DNA of 54,749 bases from an uncultured bacterium (GTDB lineage Bacteria; Bacteroidota; Bacteroidia; Bacteroidales; Bacteroidaceae): NCBI GenBank assembly GCA_946188155.1, contig CAMHUC010000018.1:1-54749 (forward strand), written 5' to 3'. Positions 27,601 to 33,916 of the stretch are shown here, one piece after another. Made by a program: the position numbers and the translations under genes. The notes below the pieces were generated by a model. That model saw nothing but the letters and a program-made list of their open reading frames with translations, was not told the DNA's origin and ran no database searches. How positions within the stretch are numbered: the stretch's first letter is position 1; each line of letters starts with the position of its first letter.

Positions 27601-29234
27601 ATGTCGAGCCTGAAGTTGCTCTTCTCCACCGTCGAGGCCAGGTAGTACACGTTCTTCATCATCAGGTCCCAGTTGCCTTGCGTGGGGTTGTTCGACGTGT
27701 TCTTCAGCGACTTCACGAACAGGGCCTGGTTGGTCTGAGTGTTGTCGCCCGCAAACTCTCCCACCTGGTAGGTCTGCCCGCCGTAGGTGAACTCGTAGGC
27801 CACGGCCAGCACCTGGTCGGTCTGCAGGCCGGTCTTCAGCGAGATGTAGCCCAGGGCCTTGTTGAGCGTGTATTCCGACGAGCTGAGCAGTCGCGCACTG
27901 GCCAGCTTCTCGTAGTCCACGCCGCCCTCAAACTCCCTGATGCCTGCGAGCACCGTGCTCGCCTGGTCGATGTCGCGGGCGTCGGCATATTCGCTGGTCA
28001 GCTTCTGGTATTCGGTGTTGGCGGCATTGCAGGGCACGGGCTGGCCCGTCAGCAGCCAGTTGGGACTGCTCACCTGGGAGTTCTCGCCCAGGTCGGTCAG
28101 TGCGATGATGTTGCGGGTGTTGGTGGTGGTGCCCGTGCGGTTGGTGATCCACACCTCCACGCGGGTTATCTCGATGCTCGTGGTCAGGTTGGGCAGGGTG
28201 GCCATGGCCGCGTCGTAGTGGTCGCGGAAGTACTGCGAGAGGAAGAAATGGCGGTTCTCCTCGTAGTCGGTGGCGTTCAGCTCGAAGGCTGTGGTCTGTG
28301 CGCCGCCCTTCGATGAGACGCTCTTCGAGGTGGAGTTCTTCTGCGAGATGACCGTCTGCAGCTTCAGCCGTCCGAACTGCATGTCGGTGCGCAGGCCGAA
28401 GAGGCTTGAGGCGCCTTTCACCAGCGAGTTGTTGGAGGGGAAGCTCACGTTGCCGCCCTCCACGAGCTTGATGATCTCGTCCTCCTTGCCCTCGTACTTC
28501 AGCTTCAGGCTCTGGGCGTCGAAGTCGAAGGTGGCGTCGGTGTTGTAGTTCAGGTTCATGTTCACCTTGTCGCCCACCTTGCCGTTGACGCTCAGGTTCA
28601 CCTTCTCGTCGAAGTCGAAGGCCGTGGTCCGCCGGTTGCGGATGGGCAGCGAGGGGTTGTCGATGTTCTTCAGCGTGGCTCCCATCTTCAGCTCGGCCGT
28701 TCCCTGCGTCTTGATGCGCACGCCGCCGGGGCCGAAGATCTTCTCGGCAGGACCCAGGTCGAAGTGCATGTCGGCGAAGGAGAACTTGTCCTTGCCGTCG
28801 CTCTTCACGTTCTCCTGGTCTTTCGCGCGGAAGAACTGGTAGAGGGCCTTCCGCTCGCTCCACCGCCGGTACTCCTCGGGCGTCATCAGCACGGGGGCGT
28901 TCAGGTAGGTGTCGCCTATCTTCGAGCCGAGATAGTACACGTTGAGCGAGTCGTCGTACTCCACCGTCTGCCGTATGTTGTCGGGCATCTTCAGGTCGAG
29001 GGCGCTCGAGTCGAGGTCGGCCACCTCCACCGGGGCCGTCCGCTGGATGCGCCAGCGGCTGTGGGTCACGGAGTCTTCCTCGGGAAGTGAAGAGTGAAGA
29101 GTGAAGAGTGAAGAATTTGCTACCGCCTCGGGGTGTGAAGAGTGAAGAGTGAAGAGTGAAGAATTTGCTACCGTCGCGCAGAACGCGACGATACATGTCA
29201 GCAGGACAAAGCTCACTCTCTGTCCTGCCGACAT
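21681..29234 (-). CDS. sprA: Cell-surface protein SprA (Sov), T9SS translocon
   Basis: About 2517 residues from the chosen start. SprA forms the giant 36-strand outer-membrane pore of the type IX secretion system. Supporting features are the size, the opening motor-like repeats (KMPDNIRQTVEYDDSLNVYY, GVRIKTQGTAELKMGA, NRRTTAFDFDEKVNLSVNG), many barrel strands, and a terminal LKFSLTR. The frame stays open to an ATG at 29351, but the ATG at 29234 (MSAGQRVSFVLLTCIVAFC) puts the signal peptide at the N-terminus. An intermediate ATG at 29300 lies in a repeat. Two in-frame repeat arrays are present: heptamer peptides SSLFTLHSS at about residues 22-50, and a Lys-Ser-Gly/Glu-Pro-Gly linker at about 1924-1948. 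ruvA lies upstream on the same strand. Confidence 0.96.
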   Translation of the reverse strand: MSAGQRVSFVLLTCIVAFCATVANSSLFTLHSSHPEAVANSSLFTLHSSLPEEDSVTHSRWRIQRTAPVEVADLDSSALDLKMPDNIRQTVEYDDSLNVYYLGSKIGDTYLNAPVLMTPEEYRRWSERKALYQFFRAKDQENVKSDGKDKFSFADMHFDLGPAEKIFGPGGVRIKTQGTAELKMGATLKNIDNPSLPIRNRRTTAFDFDEKVNLSVNGKVGDKVNMNLNYNTDATFDFDAQSLKLKYEGKEDEIIKLVEGGNVSFPSNNSLVKGASSLFGLRTDMQFGRLKLQTVISQKNSTSKSVSSKGGAQTTAFELNATDYEENRHFFLSQYFRDHYDAAMATLPNLTTSIEITRVEVWITNRTGTTTNTRNIIALTDLGENSQVSSPNWLLTGQPVPCNAANTEYQKLTSEYADARDIDQASTVLAGIREFEGGVDYEKLASARLLSSSEYTLNKALGYISLKTGLQTDQVLAVAYEFTYGGQTYQVGEFAGDNTQTNQALFVKSLKNTSNNPTQGNWDLMMKNVYYLASTVEKSNFRLDIKYQSDTAGVYLIYIPEQRVKEETLLKLLGCDRLDNNNKAHSNGFFDFVSGYTVTNGRVFLPSAEPFGDYLRKQLINKGLTTDVAEKYVYSQLYDSTKTVAKQIAEKNKFIMTGQYKGRSANVISLDAYNVPQGSVVVTAGGVTLQEGSDYSVDYSAGEVTILNQSIIDAGTNVNVSLESNTDYGMQRKTMVGLNWEYDFSKSFQLGGTLMHLSEQALVSKVGMGEEPLKNTIWGLNVNWKQDSQWLTSILDKIPFLNVKEPSHITFTGEFAHLIAGTASGTQDNASYIDDFENTKTYIHVGEPKQWTISSVPRLFSEYADKTGVSSGYNRALLAWYNVDPIFTRHSSTLTPSHIKSDLQQLSNHYVREVYVKELYPNRQQSTYNGATSTLSVLNLAYYPEERGPYNLTRDLNANGTLRQPETKWGGMMRKLETTDFEQANIEYIEFWLLDPFIYTREQGTASDYAGDLYFNLGEVSEDILRDGKKFYESGMPVDGSNSFTTTQWGKIPVQATQTYAFATTSGSRARQDVGLNGLNDEEEREYGAYKEWLDAVVGSGIITNDSIIQAWRNDPAGDDYHYYRGTDFDNEQKSILDRYKRINNPQGNSPDTDDRTESYDTSYKTGPDVEDINQDFTLNEYERYYQYKVHISPEILDAYKNGTPLPDTYITDMRTSGVKLRNGDTTSVNWFQFRIPINEYERKEGSITDFSSIRFMRMFMTNFQKPIVLRFGSLDLVRGDWRIYKQSLSNSLETGSIKVSAVNIEENNDKQPVNYVLPPGISRATDPSQPQLVENNEQALNMKVEDLSAGEAKAVYKNTRYDLRQYKRMQMFVHANHLVPDMTQLKDKELAVFIRLGSDYRSNYYEYEIPLTLTPDRNTYSRYSTADRRQVWPEENMLDIDLSVFTNLKKERNIKKGQGLTSYSQVYSAYDGKNSSNKVSIVGNPTLGEVKTMVIGVRNISGETKSGEVWVNELRLLDTNNDGGWAASGNLNVQLSDFGSVNVTGRYSSDGFGGLEEGVMQRSTDTQKQYSVTTALELGKFFPEKAQVSVPLYYSVTKEEVRPRYNPLDTDMRLKDVLDAAASEQERDSIESLAVTKKTNTNFALTGIRWGLKTKRHPMPYDPGNFTFGYSHSHSYTSGQTTVYEKDDRWRGTLNYTYTPVYKTWEPFGKMKGKSKWLNFPKAIGLNYLPQSISFNSEIIRNYYEQQERDLQNLEGQKLPLNFNEQFLWNRDFSLRWDFTKNLRFSFQSATHAQIEEPYTPINKDLYADRYSAWKDSVWQSIKNLGTPLDYQQQTTISYQLPLNKLPIFDWLNSDASYTARYTWQRGTELEDGSTLGNTINSQRNLNINGALNLETLYNHFPFLRKANERFKKAIPKKTPTKKPGKSGESGKSGEPGKSSRPGKPGKPGDTTIAKADQPASKSKNTYQRELTLLPDTTITVAHNKNSKRIIVTARTKDGKPYKLKYKVINENQIRIKSKDSVDIKISVVPKPSSENEWWYRPAQSVARLLMMVRSINLSYRNQYQMNLPGFMPNIGDAFGQRTSGGLSPGLDFAFGTIGDGYLDKALDNGWLMRSDGMSNSATTNAINDLQLRAVVEPIRDLKIDLNASRSDTRAKSIRFQYEGMPTTHSGSFNMTVISLKGALEGMGNADNGYHSATFDKFLELLPQFQQRVEAQYADAPTHQAVNQYSGDVMIPAFLAAYTSGAGSSLDIFPALTRLLPNWTIKYSGLSKLTWFSNHFKSFNINHSYKSVYQVGSYASYSSWKEYMDGLGFTTDQATGALQPTSMYNVSTVSINEAFSPLLGVDATFHNDLTAKVEYRRTRVLNLSMTSVQINEARSNDWVVGLAYKLKDFNLFGANGNRKVRKAQNRGKKNQQQEQTTARGRSGGVNHDLNMRLDISFRKQAAITRDIASGTSSASSGNSAFKLSFMADYTLSRLLTLSFYYDQQTNTPLLSSSSYPTTTRDFGLSLKFSLTR
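23393..23465 (-). repeat. 9-bp CCGG-word array inside sprA
   Basis: Units such as CCGGGTTTC, CCGGATTTC and CCGGATTCT on the plus strand encode a repeated KPGKSGESGKSGEPG linker on the minus strand. The word class is the same as in obgE and the MscS-like gene. Confidence 0.9.
29086..29170 (-). repeat. Duplicated GTGAAGA heptamer-plus-core block inside sprA
   Basis: Two consecutive blocks of (GTGAAGA)n followed by ATTTGCTACCG. Each is translated, giving the repeated peptide VANSSLFTLHSS just after the predicted signal peptide. Confidence 0.9.
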
Positions 29235-29324
29235 CCTTCCCAGCTTCCTCCCTAAGCCTCTCAGCCTACGGAGGATGGCAGCACATTCCTCATTCTTCAT
29301 TCCTCTTTTCTCATAACCTTCGGT

Positions 29325-29425
29325 TAGAAATCTTCTAAAAATCTTTTCCAAAATCTTTGGGCCAAGCCCAAGAAATAGATTTCTCCTTCTGATTTTCTTT
29401 TAGATTTTTGAAGGATTTCTTGCGA
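29325..29425. repeat. AAATCT-word palindrome between sprA and ruvA
   Basis: AAATCTTCTAAAAATCTTT words on the left are mirrored by AGATTTTTGAAGGATTTCTT on the right, around GGGCCAAGCCC. The arms are imperfect. If the longer sprA frame were used it would overlap the left arm. Confidence 0.55.
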
Positions 29426-29445
29426 AGCAATCATATCCTCTTTCC

Positions 29446-30048
29446 TCACTTGATCTGCTTCAGCGCCAGCTTCACCACCGTCTCCACCGCTGCGTCGGGC
29501 TGCTGCTGCAGTATGCTGACCACCACCTTCTGGCTCGGTGCGGGCGAGAAGCCCAGCATCGTCAGCGCGGCCACCGCCTCGTCGCGCACGGCGTTGTTCA
29601 CCGGTGCCTGCATCTGCCCGCCGGCCGGTATCTCGTCGGCTATGCCAAGGGCCACTATCTTGTCACGCAGGTCTACGATGATGCGCTGGGCTGTCATCTT
29701 GCCGATGCCCTTGATGCTCTGTATCAGCTTGGCATTGCCCGTGGAGATGGCGTTGCACAGCTCGCCGACGCTCATGCCCGAGAGCATCATGCGCGCCGTG
29801 TTCGTGCCTACGCCGCTCACCGTGATGAGCAGTTCGAACATCTCGCGCTCCTTCTTGTTCACAAAGCCGTACAGCACGTGGGCATCTTCGCGGATGGCCT
29901 CATACACATAGAGCTTCACCTCCTTCTTGCCCTGGATGGCGCTGAACGTGTTGAGCGATATGCTCAGACCGTAGCCCACGCCCCCGGCCTCCACCGTAGC
30001 CAAGGCAGGGGTCAGCTCGGTCAACTCACCCTTGATATATTCTATCAT
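29446..30048 (-). CDS. ruvA: Holliday junction branch migration protein RuvA
   Basis: 200 residues. An N-terminal OB domain ([12 protein letters not shown], about 1-62) is followed by tandem helix-hairpin-helix motifs ([17 protein letters not shown] and [13 protein letters not shown]) and a C-terminal RuvB-binding domain with [12 protein letters not shown]. It binds four-way junctions and loads RuvB. The ruvA-sprA order on one strand is common in Bacteroidota. CTATAAA heptamers abut its start codon. Confidence 0.97.
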   Translation of the reverse strand: MIEYIKGELTELTPALATVEAGGVGYGLSISLNTFSAIQGKKEVKLYVYEAIREDAHVLYGFVNKKEREMFELLITVSGVGTNTARMMLSGMSVGELCNAISTGNAKLIQSIKGIGKMTAQRIIVDLRDKIVALGIADEIPAGGQMQAPVNNAVRDEAVAALTMLGFSPAPSQKVVVSILQQQPDAAVETVVKLALKQIK

Positions 30049-30092
30049 ACTATAAACTCTAAACTATAAACTCTAAACTATAAACTATAAAC
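30049..30092. repeat. CTATAAA heptamer array before ruvA
   Basis: Words ACTATAAA, CTCTAAA, CTATAAA, CTCTAAA, CTATAAA, CTATAAA start directly at the ruvA start codon. Read in the gene direction, the leader is repeated TTTATAG. Confidence 0.9.
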
Positions 30093-30167
30093 GTTACGAT
30101 TCGCCCTTTTATTGCATTTGCCCCGTTAAAACCTCGTCAGTGTACCATGGCTCTTTCTTTTAGACGA

Positions 30168-30506
30168 GCTTATGGAAACAAATTGCCACTAATTACCACA
30201 AATTTTGTCCACAAATATGATTTTGCCAGATATTAGTTACTCAAGTTTCGGAAGGTAAAGAACTTCAGAAGCAAGAGTTTGTTACAGACTAAACGCATTA
30301 TAAATATTTAGGAAAGAAATTAGAATAATTAGAATAATTATGCCAAAAATTAGAATATTATAATAACAATTTGTGGAAGTAATTATTCTAATTATTCTAA
30401 TTTCTTTCCTAAACAATACACTAGCGCTTATAATGCGTTTAATCTGGAGTTTGTTATCATTTGTGGATGAAATTTGTGCTAATTTGTAGCAATTTGTTTC
30501 AAAAGA
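30168..30506. repeat. ACAAATTG-word palindromic element, copy B, split by a MITE
   Basis: The left end reads GCTTATGGAAACAAATTGCC and the right end GCAATTTGTTTCAAAAGA, as in copy C at 33323-33434. The MITE and one 10-bp duplication lie between the arms. Without them the element would be 167 bp. Confidence 0.8.
30285..30446. mobile_element. 162-bp MITE, copy 1
   Basis: The termini CAGACTAAACGCATTATAA and TTATAATGCGTTTAATCTG are inverted repeats of 19 bp with one mismatch. Most of the interior is also palindromic (34-bp inner arms of GAAATTAGAATAATTAG type). The direct repeat GAGTTTGTTA lies immediately on both sides (30275-30284 and 30447-30456), as expected for a 10-bp target-site duplication. 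No transposase is encoded. Copy 2 is at 33486-33647. Confidence 0.93.
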
Positions 30507-30516
30507 ATAAAAGTTG

Positions 30517-31080
30517 TCAGCCCAGTGTGCAGATGGTGTATGCGTAGCACCCGCTGGCTGCCTCTACGGTGGTGAAGCGGTAGTGCGGGCTGATGATGTC
30601 TTTCAGATGGTTGTCGATGCCGGTGCCTATCAGCTTGAAGGCCGCCTCCTTCATCGTCCAGAGCCGGGTGAAGGCCATGGCCGGATTCTGTGCCGCTTCT
30701 ATCTGGGCCACCTCGCTGTCGTTCATCGTGTAGCGCACCAGCGACTCGCGGTATTCGCGTACCGACTCCACGTCGATGCCTACGGGCTGGTTGCCGATGG
30801 CGCAGACCACGGCATCGCGGCAGTGGCTCAGGTTGAAGTGGATGTCGGGATGGCCCACAAGAGCAGGCTTGCCATGCTCGCCATATTCGAAGAGCGGATT
30901 GCCCGTGATGCCGTATCCCTCGCGCAGCCCTTGCTTGAGCAGCTCGTAGGCCAGCACGCAGGTGCGACGGCCCTGTTCGTACTTGAACTTCAGGGCCTGC
31001 TCCCGTCGCTGCTCCGAAATCTTCGCCAGTGCTGCGTCGAGATTGAAATCCCATATCCCTTCACTCACCAATGTAATCAT
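30517..31080 (-). CDS. 4'-phosphopantetheinyl transferase superfamily protein
   Basis: 187 residues of the Sfp type. Motifs are FNLSHCRDAVVCAI, VGIDVE (Mg-binding Asp and Glu) and WTMKEAAFKLIGTG. It transfers the phosphopantetheine arm of CoA to a carrier protein. The carrier is unknown and no synthase genes are nearby. The start codon lies inside a GTAATCAT motif that is also the right edge of the conserved core of the CTATAAA elements, and CTATAAA heptamers follow directly upstream. rmuC lies 65 nt upstream on the same strand. Confidence 0.93.
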   Translation of the reverse strand: MITLVSEGIWDFNLDAALAKISEQRREQALKFKYEQGRRTCVLAYELLKQGLREGYGITGNPLFEYGEHGKPALVGHPDIHFNLSHCRDAVVCAIGNQPVGIDVESVREYRESLVRYTMNDSEVAQIEAAQNPAMAFTRLWTMKEAAFKLIGTGIDNHLKDIISPHYRFTTVEAASGCYAYTICTLG

Positions 31081-31138
31081 CTATAAACTATAAACCCTAA
31101 ACTATAAACTATAAACCATAAACTATAAACCATAAACC
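31081..31138. repeat. CTATAAA heptamer array before the PPTase gene
   Basis: Eight 7-bp words (CTATAAA, CCCTAAA, CCATAAA variants) from the PPTase start codon to near the rmuC stop. Together with GTAATCAT at 31073-31080 it looks like a right half-element of the core-1 family. Confidence 0.9.
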
Positions 31139-31145
31139 AAAACCC

Positions 31146-32471
31146 TTACTCCAGCCCCAGCTCCGGCATCGGGATCTTGCGGTTCGGGTTCTCCTTCGCC
31201 CCCAGGTCCACCAGCTCGCGGCCCTTCTGCGCCACGCTCTGCCGGCCCGTGATGAGCTTGTTGTTAGCACTGTCGTAGGCCTCCACCGTGCGGTGCAGCT
31301 TCTCGCCCAGGTCGTTGTAGCGCTTCACGAAGTCGCCCAGACGGTCGAGCAGCTGCTCTGCCAGTCCGAACACCTTCTCCTGGTTCTCCGCCTGCTGGTT
31401 CTGCACCCAGGCGATGTGGATCATGTGCAGGATGCCCAGCAGGTTCTGCTCGCCGGTCACGAACACCTTCTTCTCGAAGGCATCGCGCCAGAGCGTCGGG
31501 TCGTTGGCCAGGGCCAACTGAAGCGACGACTCGAAGGGCACGAACATGATGACGAAGTCCACGGCGTCGCGACCGTTCTGGATGTACTTCGAGTAGTCCT
31601 TGCGGGCCAGCTCGCTGACGTGCTGGCGCACGCTGCGCAGGTGGTCCTGCAGATAGCGCTCCTTCTCTTCCGGCGTTTTGGCGTTGACGTATTTCTCGTA
31701 GGCCACCAGCGACACCTTCGAGTCCACGATGGCATCCTGACCCTGCGGGTAGTGCAGGATGACGTCGGGCTGCATCTCGCGCCCTGTGTCGTCGTTCTTC
31801 AGCGGCCGCCCCAGCTCGTCGCGCAGCCGCGCCTGCACCTCGTAGTGGATGCCCTCGGTGAGGCCCTGCGAGGCCAGCAGGTCGCCCAGTATGATCTCGC
31901 CCATGTTGCCCGCCACCTTGTTGTCGCGACGCAGCACGTTGGTCAGACCCTCGGCCTTCTCGCCCAGCTGCTGCGTCTGCTGCATCATCAGCAGCATCTG
32001 CTCGCGGAACGAGGCAGAGTGGGCGGCCTGCTCCTTCTGCGTCTCGCTGAGGGCCTGCTGCATCCGGGCGATGGCCTCGCGCAGCGGCTGCGTGATGCCG
32101 CTCAGGGCCTCCGTGTTCTGCTCCTTCAGCTTCGTGGCGTTGCGCTCCAGGATGCGCTGCGCCATAGCGCCGAACTGCTCGTTCAGCCGCTGCTCCTCCT
32201 CACGGTGCTGCTGGCGCACCAGCTCCAGCTCACGCTTCTGCGCCGTCACCTCAGCCGTCAGCTCCAGCAGCTGCTCGCTCTTGGCCCGCGTCTCGGCCTC
32301 CAAGTGCTGCACGCGGCTGTTGGCGGCGTTGAGCAGCTCCTGGCGGGCGGCCAGCTCTATGTCCTTCCGGCCTGTGGCGATGTGGAGTGCGTCCAGCTGC
32401 TTGTCCATCACCACGTAGAGCACCACCGCCCCGATGGCTATACCTATTATTATATAGAGTGCAATCATCAT
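31146..32471 (-). CDS. rmuC: DNA recombination protein RmuC
   Basis: About 441 residues from the chosen start (MMIALYIIIGIAIG). An N-terminal membrane helix (about 2-22) is followed by a long coiled coil (about 35-165) and the RmuC nuclease-like domain with DVILHYPQGQDAIVDSKVSL (PD-(D/E)XK-type core). Family members limit inversions at short inverted repeats, which is of interest in a genome this rich in palindromes. An upstream ATG at 32522 is rejected because the -7 box at 32497-32490 lies inside that extension. Confidence 0.94.
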   Translation of the reverse strand: MMIALYIIIGIAIGAVVLYVVMDKQLDALHIATGRKDIELAARQELLNAANSRVQHLEAETRAKSEQLLELTAEVTAQKRELELVRQQHREEEQRLNEQFGAMAQRILERNATKLKEQNTEALSGITQPLREAIARMQQALSETQKEQAAHSASFREQMLLMMQQTQQLGEKAEGLTNVLRRDNKVAGNMGEIILGDLLASQGLTEGIHYEVQARLRDELGRPLKNDDTGREMQPDVILHYPQGQDAIVDSKVSLVAYEKYVNAKTPEEKERYLQDHLRSVRQHVSELARKDYSKYIQNGRDAVDFVIMFVPFESSLQLALANDPTLWRDAFEKKVFVTGEQNLLGILHMIHIAWVQNQQAENQEKVFGLAEQLLDRLGDFVKRYNDLGEKLHRTVEAYDSANNKLITGRQSVAQKGRELVDLGAKENPNRKIPMPELGLE

Positions 32472-32489
32472 TTTTTCTGAAATTTGTTG

Positions 32490-32497
32490 CAAAGTTA
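32490..32497 (-). promoter_or_regulatory. -7 box of rmuC
   Basis: TAACTTTG on the minus strand, 12 bp from the divergent -7 box at 32510. It overlaps the expected -33 zone of the divergent promoter. Confidence 0.6.
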
Positions 32498-32509
32498 CGA
32501 AATAATTCG

Positions 32510-32517
32510 TATCTTTG
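32510..32517 (+). promoter_or_regulatory. -7 box of the DUF4332 gene
   Basis: TATCTTTG with TTG at 32487-32489, spacer 20 bp. The leader is about 45 nt and A-rich. Confidence 0.65.
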
Positions 32518-32564
32518 CACACAATTAGACCATATTTTTATCAACAACTAAAAACATTAGGATT

Positions 32565-32972
32565 ATGGATTACAAGATTATCGACATCGAAGGGGTAGGC
32601 GACGTGTATGCAGAGAAGCTCGTTGCCGCAGGTATTGAGAAGGTGAGCCAGCTGCTCGAAAAGTGTGCTGCGCCAAAGGGGCGCAAGGAGCTGGCAGAGG
32701 CCACCGGCATCAGCGAGAAGCTCATACTGCGCTGGACCAACCATGCCGACCTGTTCCGCATCAACGGCGTGGGTCCGCAGTTCGCCGAGCTGCTTGAGAA
32801 GGCCGGTGTCGACACCGTCAAGGAGTTCCGTCACCGCGTGGCTGAGAACCTGCAGCCCAAGCTCGCCGAAATCAACGAGCAGTTCCACATCTGCGGGCGC
32901 ACACCCGTGGTCAGCGAAATCCAGAAGATGATCGATCAGGCCAAGGAACTCGAACCCAAGATGACATATTAG
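32565..32972 (+). CDS. DUF4332 family helix-hairpin-helix protein
   Basis: 135 residues. Two helix-hairpin-helix-like segments are visible: IEGVGDVYAEKLVAAGI at residues 8-24 and INGVGPQFAELLEKAGV near 66-82, separated by an EATGISEKLILRW helix. The family, DUF4332, is widespread and of unknown function; the motifs suggest DNA or protein binding. It is divergent from rmuC, sharing a compact promoter region. No operon partner follows. Confidence 0.85.
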   Translation: MDYKIIDIEGVGDVYAEKLVAAGIEKVSQLLEKCAAPKGRKELAEATGISEKLILRWTNHADLFRINGVGPQFAELLEKAGVDTVKEFRHRVAENLQPKLAEINEQFHICGRTPVVSEIQKMIDQAKELEPKMTY

Positions 32973-33146
32973 TATCTGTCTCACTCCGCCCCGCTACGCT
33001 TACAGTACCACCGCTTGGACTCCCGCTGGCCGCTTGCTTATCTGGCAGTCCAGCGGCTGGACTACATAAGAGTCGGTTGCTGCGGTCAAGTGTCGGCTAC
33101 AGTCTGCAGAGGGTGCCCCGTCTGCAGATTTTTTTCGTCCTTTTTC

Positions 33147-33312
33147 TTGCCACTGTTGCCACTAAGCGTGTTACTCGCTGACTGTCTGTGGGTTACGTAG
33201 TGGCAACACACACGTTTCTCTTGCCACTCTTGCCACTGCTGTTGCAAGCTTCTAATCGTCTGATACTCAGCGGTTTATGCAGTAGTGGCAACAGTGGCAT
33301 CAAAATTAAAAT
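33147..33312. repeat. GCCACT-word palindromic element, copy C
   Basis: This is the reverse complement of the element at 297-465, with shared blocks such as CTTGCCACTCTTGCCACTG and TAGTGGCAACAGTGGCA. Divergence between copies is mostly in the loops. Confidence 0.75.
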
Positions 33313-33322
33313 AGAGAGGAGG

Positions 33323-33434
33323 GCTTATGGAAACAAATTGTCACAAATTACCACAAATTTTGTCCACAAATATGAGTCAGTTACAATTTTGCGGATGAAA
33401 TTTGTGGCAATTAGTTGTAATTTGTTTCAAAAGA
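33323..33434. repeat. ACAAATTG-word palindromic element, copy C
   Basis: A compact copy of 112 bp with ends GCTTATGGAAACAAATTG and AATTTGTTTCAAAAGA. It has the same orientation as copy B and the opposite orientation to copy A. Confidence 0.8.
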
Positions 33435-33485
33435 ATGATTCACAAATCTTGGGGTATGGAAATTCTAAAAACTCCGTGCTCTCTG

Positions 33486-33647
33486 CAGACTAAACGCATT
33501 ATAAATATTTAGGAAAGAAATTAGAATAATTAGAATAATTATGCCAAAAATTAGAATATTATAATAACAATTTGTGGAAGTAATTATTCTAATTATTCTA
33601 ATTTCTTTCCAAAACAATACACTAGCGCTTATAATGCGTTTAATCTG
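33486..33647. mobile_element. 162-bp MITE, copy 2
   Basis: Same length as copy 1, with one internal substitution and a different flank. The direct repeat GTGCTCTCTG lies on both sides (33476-33485 and 33648-33657). Two near-identical copies with different exact 10-bp duplications argue for recent transposition of the whole unit. Confidence 0.93.
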
Positions 33648-33652
33648 GTGCT

Positions 33653-33706
33653 CTCTGCGTCTCTGCGCGAGAATCATTGGCTTAGTTCTCGCGCAGAGGC
33701 GCAGAG
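33653..33706. repeat. CTCTGCG-word palindrome
   Basis: CTCTGCGTCTCTGCGCGAGAA is mirrored by TTCTCGCGCAGAGGCGCAGAG around a 12-nt loop. The same words occur in the element at 19453-19656 and at 36068-36093. Confidence 0.75.
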
Positions 33707-33767
33707 GGCCGCTGAGTTCGGTGCAGAGAGATTTCCGTGCGATTTTCGACGATTTTTGTCCCTTTTG

Positions 33768-33799
33768 TTTGGAGCATTCGGAAATTATATGTAACTTTG
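33768..33799 (+). promoter_or_regulatory. Promoter of the Rpn nuclease gene
   Basis: TTTGG at 33768-33772, a 19-bp spacer and TAACTTTG at 33792-33799. The predicted leader is about 110 nt and contains the palindrome GCAAACTAGTTTGC. Confidence 0.7.
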
Positions 33800-33916
33800 C
33801 AAGCGAAACTTGCGAGACTGCTCACGCTCGGCATCTGCAAACTAGTTTGCATTGCACTCGCTTAATCGCAGCCTTGCAGGCGATAACTGATGTTCAACAA
33901 TTTAATTCGACTTACT

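Larger units (their letters stand above)
30093..30516. other. Non-coding stretch between ruvA and the PPTase gene
   Basis: No gene is supported. After about 75 nt with no recognised feature, the stretch consists of an ACAAATTG palindrome (30168-30506) that has been split by a 162-bp MITE (30285-30446). Confidence 0.75.
32973..33791. other. Gene-free repeat cluster
   Basis: No gene is supported. Contents in order: decayed GTCCAG/CTGGAC tail (32985-33146), GCCACT palindrome (33147-33312), ACAAATTG palindrome (33323-33434), MITE copy 2 (33486-33647), CTCTGCG palindrome (33653-33706). The first three are the inverted counterpart of 160-600. Confidence 0.75.

Noticed and set aside
22725..28316. 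Long plus-strand open frames opposite sprA
   Set aside because: They mirror sprA codon bias, are rich in Val/Leu/His runs typical of antisense frames, and have no promoter or family resemblance.
33015..33493. Small plus-strand open frames between the DUF4332 gene and the MITE
   Set aside because: They read through palindromic repeat DNA; the inverted copy at 160-600 does not keep the frames.
33486..33647. Small coding gene or intron-like RNA in the 162-bp element
   Set aside because: The open frame is only a by-product of the A/T-rich palindrome. Inverted ends and target duplications explain the unit better as a MITE.
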